Position numbers and translations under genes: made by a program
Notes under the pieces: generated by a model
Database searches by the model: none
What the model was told of the DNA's origin: nothing
What the model saw: only the letters and a program-made list of their open reading frames with translations
In this document: positions 32,167 to 33,762 of the stretch, one piece after another
Numbering within the stretch: the stretch's first letter is position 1
Layout of the letters: the number at the start of each line of letters is the position of its first letter
Assembly (NCBI GenBank): GCA_934454635.1
Contig: CAKSFR010000022.1
Location: 1 to 33,762 of the forward strand
Length of the DNA stretch: 33,762 bases
Direction: 5' to 3'
From: an uncultured Ruminiclostridium sp.
Lineage (GTDB): Bacteria > Bacillota > Clostridia > Oscillospirales > Ruminococcaceae

Positions 32167-32817
32167 ATGAACAAAATCCGAAAGCTGAAAAACCGCAGAG
32201 GCTTCACCATGGTGGAACTTCTTATTGTTATCGCTATCATCGGCGTTCTTCTTGCGATGATTCTGCCGAACCTGCTTTCAAGCAATAAGGACACACAGGG
32301 CAAGGGCTTTGCGAAAGAGTTTTTCTATAAAACGCAGGACTTTGTAAGCAGGCAGAAGCTTGTGGAAGATCCCGATAACCTTACGTTCAGCTGTTTCCCT
32401 ACTTCGACTTTCCCAAATATAATTTTATATGTAAAAGCCGATTCAAACGGAACGATTGCGGAAACCGGCGTTATCCTGTACGAAACAAGCGGAAACTATG
32501 TTGCGGGCGATGAAACGCCTCGGTCGCTTATTGATACCGCAGGCTCCTACACCACTCAGTTCAGAAATTTTATGTCAAAGTTTGAGGGCGACGTTGAAAA
32601 TTATATTGCTTCAACAGGGTATGACTGCACATATTATGCCGTTGTTGACAGAGAGTTCCGCGTTCAGGCGGCGTACTGGACGGATTGCAGCTGGGACGAT
32701 ATCGTTAACGGAAATGCGACGCTTTCGTTTACCGACGACTGCATTAACGGAGGATATTACAGCTGCTCGTATCCCGTGACGCTTTGCCGACCCGGTCAGA
32801 GAATGTTTACTTATTAA
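32167..32817 (+). CDS. Prepilin, cysteine-rich minor pilin
   Basis: A 216-residue prepilin. The leader MNKIRKLKNRRG is followed by FTMVELLIVIAIIGVLLAMI, with Glu at mature position 5. The rest is not similar to pilins 1 and 3 and carries six Cys residues (SCF, YDCTYY, DCSW, DDC, SCSY, LCRP), suggesting disulfides, and many aromatic residues towards the end. Start: ATG 32167 with AAAGGA 9 nt upstream; an in-frame start at 32083 would translate the hairpin. It lies 151 nt after pilin 1 and 54 nt before pilin 3. The C-terminal function is unknown. Confidence 0.85.
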   Translation: MNKIRKLKNRRGFTMVELLIVIAIIGVLLAMILPNLLSSNKDTQGKGFAKEFFYKTQDFVSRQKLVEDPDNLTFSCFPTSTFPNIILYVKADSNGTIAETGVILYETSGNYVAGDETPRSLIDTAGSYTTQFRNFMSKFEGDVENYIASTGYDCTYYAVVDREFRVQAAYWTDCSWDDIVNGNATLSFTDDCINGGYYSCSYPVTLCRPGQRMFTY

Positions 32818-32823
32818 AGCAAT

Positions 32824-32849
32824 CCCCGTTGTGGAGTTCCATGACGGGG
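32824..32849 (+). promoter_or_regulatory. Intercistronic hairpin between pilins 2 and 3
   Basis: A 12-bp stem with two G-T pairs, CCCCGTTGTGGA/TCCATGACGGGG (32824-32835 with 32838-32849), 6 nt after the pilin 2 stop and about 12 nt before the GGGAGAAGA site of pilin 3. No T-run follows. Confidence 0.5.
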
Positions 32850-32871
32850 CTGCGGTATATTGGGAGAAGAT

Positions 32872-33495
32872 ATGAAAAAAATAATAAAAAAGGCGGGCTT
32901 TACGCTTGTCGAACTTATCGTTGTTATCGCAATAATAGGCGTTCTCTCGGCGATACTTGTCCCGACTGTATTGGGGTATGTTACGCAGTCGCGGATAGTT
33001 TCCGCCAACAGCACGACAAGCAGCGTTCGCCAATCGATAAATATGTTTCTGACCGAGGCGAATGCCAACAATTTCGGAATGTTCAAATCCAATACTCAAG
33101 TTACGGAGGGCAGCGTTCGGATCGCGAACGGGGTGTGGACGCTTAATATAGTTGATCCGTCGGTTTTTGTTCAGGCGGCTAATATAACGTGGTCAGGAAA
33201 CGGCTCGGCGCAATCGGGGCAGCCTGCGGCGAATAATTTAAACGCCGAGGATCTGCTTGCGAGCCGCTTGGCGAATGCTTTCCCCGAAATTGAAACGGGG
33301 TATATAGGGTTTTATCTTGTTGCCGGCGAATGCCGCGCTGTGTATATGACGCAGGAAACGAGCCTGCCTATAACTATGCAGACGTTCGGAGGACAGGGTT
33401 GGAGCAGCGATGTGTACGTCTGGGACGGACAGACTGCGGGAATAAATACGGAGGGGCTCTGCGTCGGAACGGCGCCTGTGCTTCTGCTTGGATAA
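32872..33495 (+). CDS. Prepilin (paralogue of the major pilin)
   Basis: A 207-residue prepilin. The short leader MKKIIKKAG is followed by FTLVELIVVIAIIGVLSAIL. The body lines up with the pilin at 31335: GYVTQSRIVSANSTTSSVRQ versus GYVTNSRVTSVNSTAASIKN near the N-terminus; LLASRLANAFPEIET versus LLAIELADLFPEVDT in the middle; and an identical ending pattern GTAP…LG. It has two Cys residues near the end. Start: ATG 32872 after GGGAGAAGA. Its codon use is GC-richer than that of the first pilin. Its role may be as a minor or alternative subunit. Confidence 0.87.
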   Translation: MKKIIKKAGFTLVELIVVIAIIGVLSAILVPTVLGYVTQSRIVSANSTTSSVRQSINMFLTEANANNFGMFKSNTQVTEGSVRIANGVWTLNIVDPSVFVQAANITWSGNGSAQSGQPAANNLNAEDLLASRLANAFPEIETGYIGFYLVAGECRAVYMTQETSLPITMQTFGGQGWSSDVYVWDGQTAGINTEGLCVGTAPVLLLG

Positions 33496-33500
33496 AAAAT

Positions 33501-33536
33501 ACCGTGTGCTATATTATAATAGTACACGGTTTTTTT
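33501..33536 (+). terminator. Terminator of the pilin locus
   Basis: A 12-bp stem with one G-T pair, ACCGTGTGCTAT/ATAGTACACGGT (33501-33512 with 33519-33530), followed by T7, 5 nt after the last pilin stop. Confidence 0.88.
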
Positions 33537-33637
33537 ATCGCAGAAATCAATATTGTCTATTTTGTTATATAATGTGCAACGATAACTGCTGAAAAAGTCG
33601 CAATATGTACAAACATTGAAAAAAGTTAAAAAATGTA

Positions 33638-33753
33638 TTGACAAAAGGAGAGAGAGGTGATATAATAAACAAGCTGACCCGAGAGGGGGGCGAGAAACCA
33701 CGCTGAAAGAAAGTCGAAAAAAAGTCAAAAAACTTTGAAAAAAGGTATTGACA
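33638..33753 (+). promoter_or_regulatory. Tandem strong promoters, probably of an rRNA operon
   Basis: P1 has a perfect TTGACA (33638-33643) and TATAAT (33661-33666), 17 bp apart, with an A-rich UP-like stretch upstream. P2 begins with TTGACA at 33748-33753 in the same context (TATTGACAAAAG) and is cut by the window edge. The leader between them is rich in A and has GAAAGAAAGTCG-like stretches. This layout is typical of stable RNA operons in Clostridia; no rRNA gene is inside the window. Confidence 0.65.
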
Positions 33754-33762
33754 AAAGACGAA

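Overview
The window looks like the chromosome of a spore-forming, low-to-mid GC Firmicute of the class Clostridia, most like the Oscillospiraceae/Ruminococcaceae. This is inferred from gene content and order, not from a database match. The evidence is the block remA-gmk-priA-def-fmt-(zinc peptidase)-rsmB-rlmN-stp-prkC-rsgA, the sporulation genes spmA, spmB and spoVM, a SigH-like sigma factor, IreB, and consensus AGGAGG-type ribosome binding sites. Many starts are GTG or TTG.

Layout. Positions 1-4540 hold an EamA-type transporter, a YjfB-like small protein, spmA-spmB and a convergent EpsG-like polysaccharide polymerase. Positions 4793-12548 are one dense operon: matrix regulator (remA), guanylate kinase, primosomal helicase, N-formyl-methionine handling (def, fmt), a membrane zinc peptidase and two RNA methyltransferases. 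Its genes overlap or are close-packed. Positions 12668-16508 carry the PASTA kinase/PP2C phosphatase pair and the ribosome-assembly GTPase RsgA. A 51-residue membrane peptide and the 26-codon spoVM follow. Positions 17086-19823 are a phage DNA-packaging remnant: a truncated small terminase, the large terminase and the portal, closed by a strong terminator and with no capsid, tail, lysis or integrase gene.

Positions 19931-23090 (minus strand) hold a zinc-ribbon protein, a SigH-like sigma factor and a long DivIVA-like coiled-coil protein. ireB (plus) diverges from the latter. Positions 23600-30102 are a signalling block: a GAF-GGDEF diguanylate cyclase, a divergent CHASE2 class III adenylate cyclase, an overlapping TIM-barrel protein and a FecR-domain surface protein with InlB-type repeats. 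Then comes mntP under a probable yybP-ykoY manganese riboswitch. Positions 31335-33495 are a locus of three prepilins, each preceded by a strong mRNA hairpin. The right edge (33560-33762) looks like the tandem promoter region of an rRNA operon whose genes lie outside the window.

The most unusual feature is a family of multi-hairpin repeats (1633-1792, 16943-17049, 24766-24959, with a probable relative at 129-263 on the minus strand). The three plus-strand copies have an outer stem ending in AATACT/AGTATT that encloses two or three short hairpins, followed by a TACGGC-type motif. The hairpin sequences differ completely between copies while pairing is kept. All three plus-strand copies sit just upstream of a start codon in the same orientation. 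They could be non-autonomous mobile elements or structured mRNA leaders.
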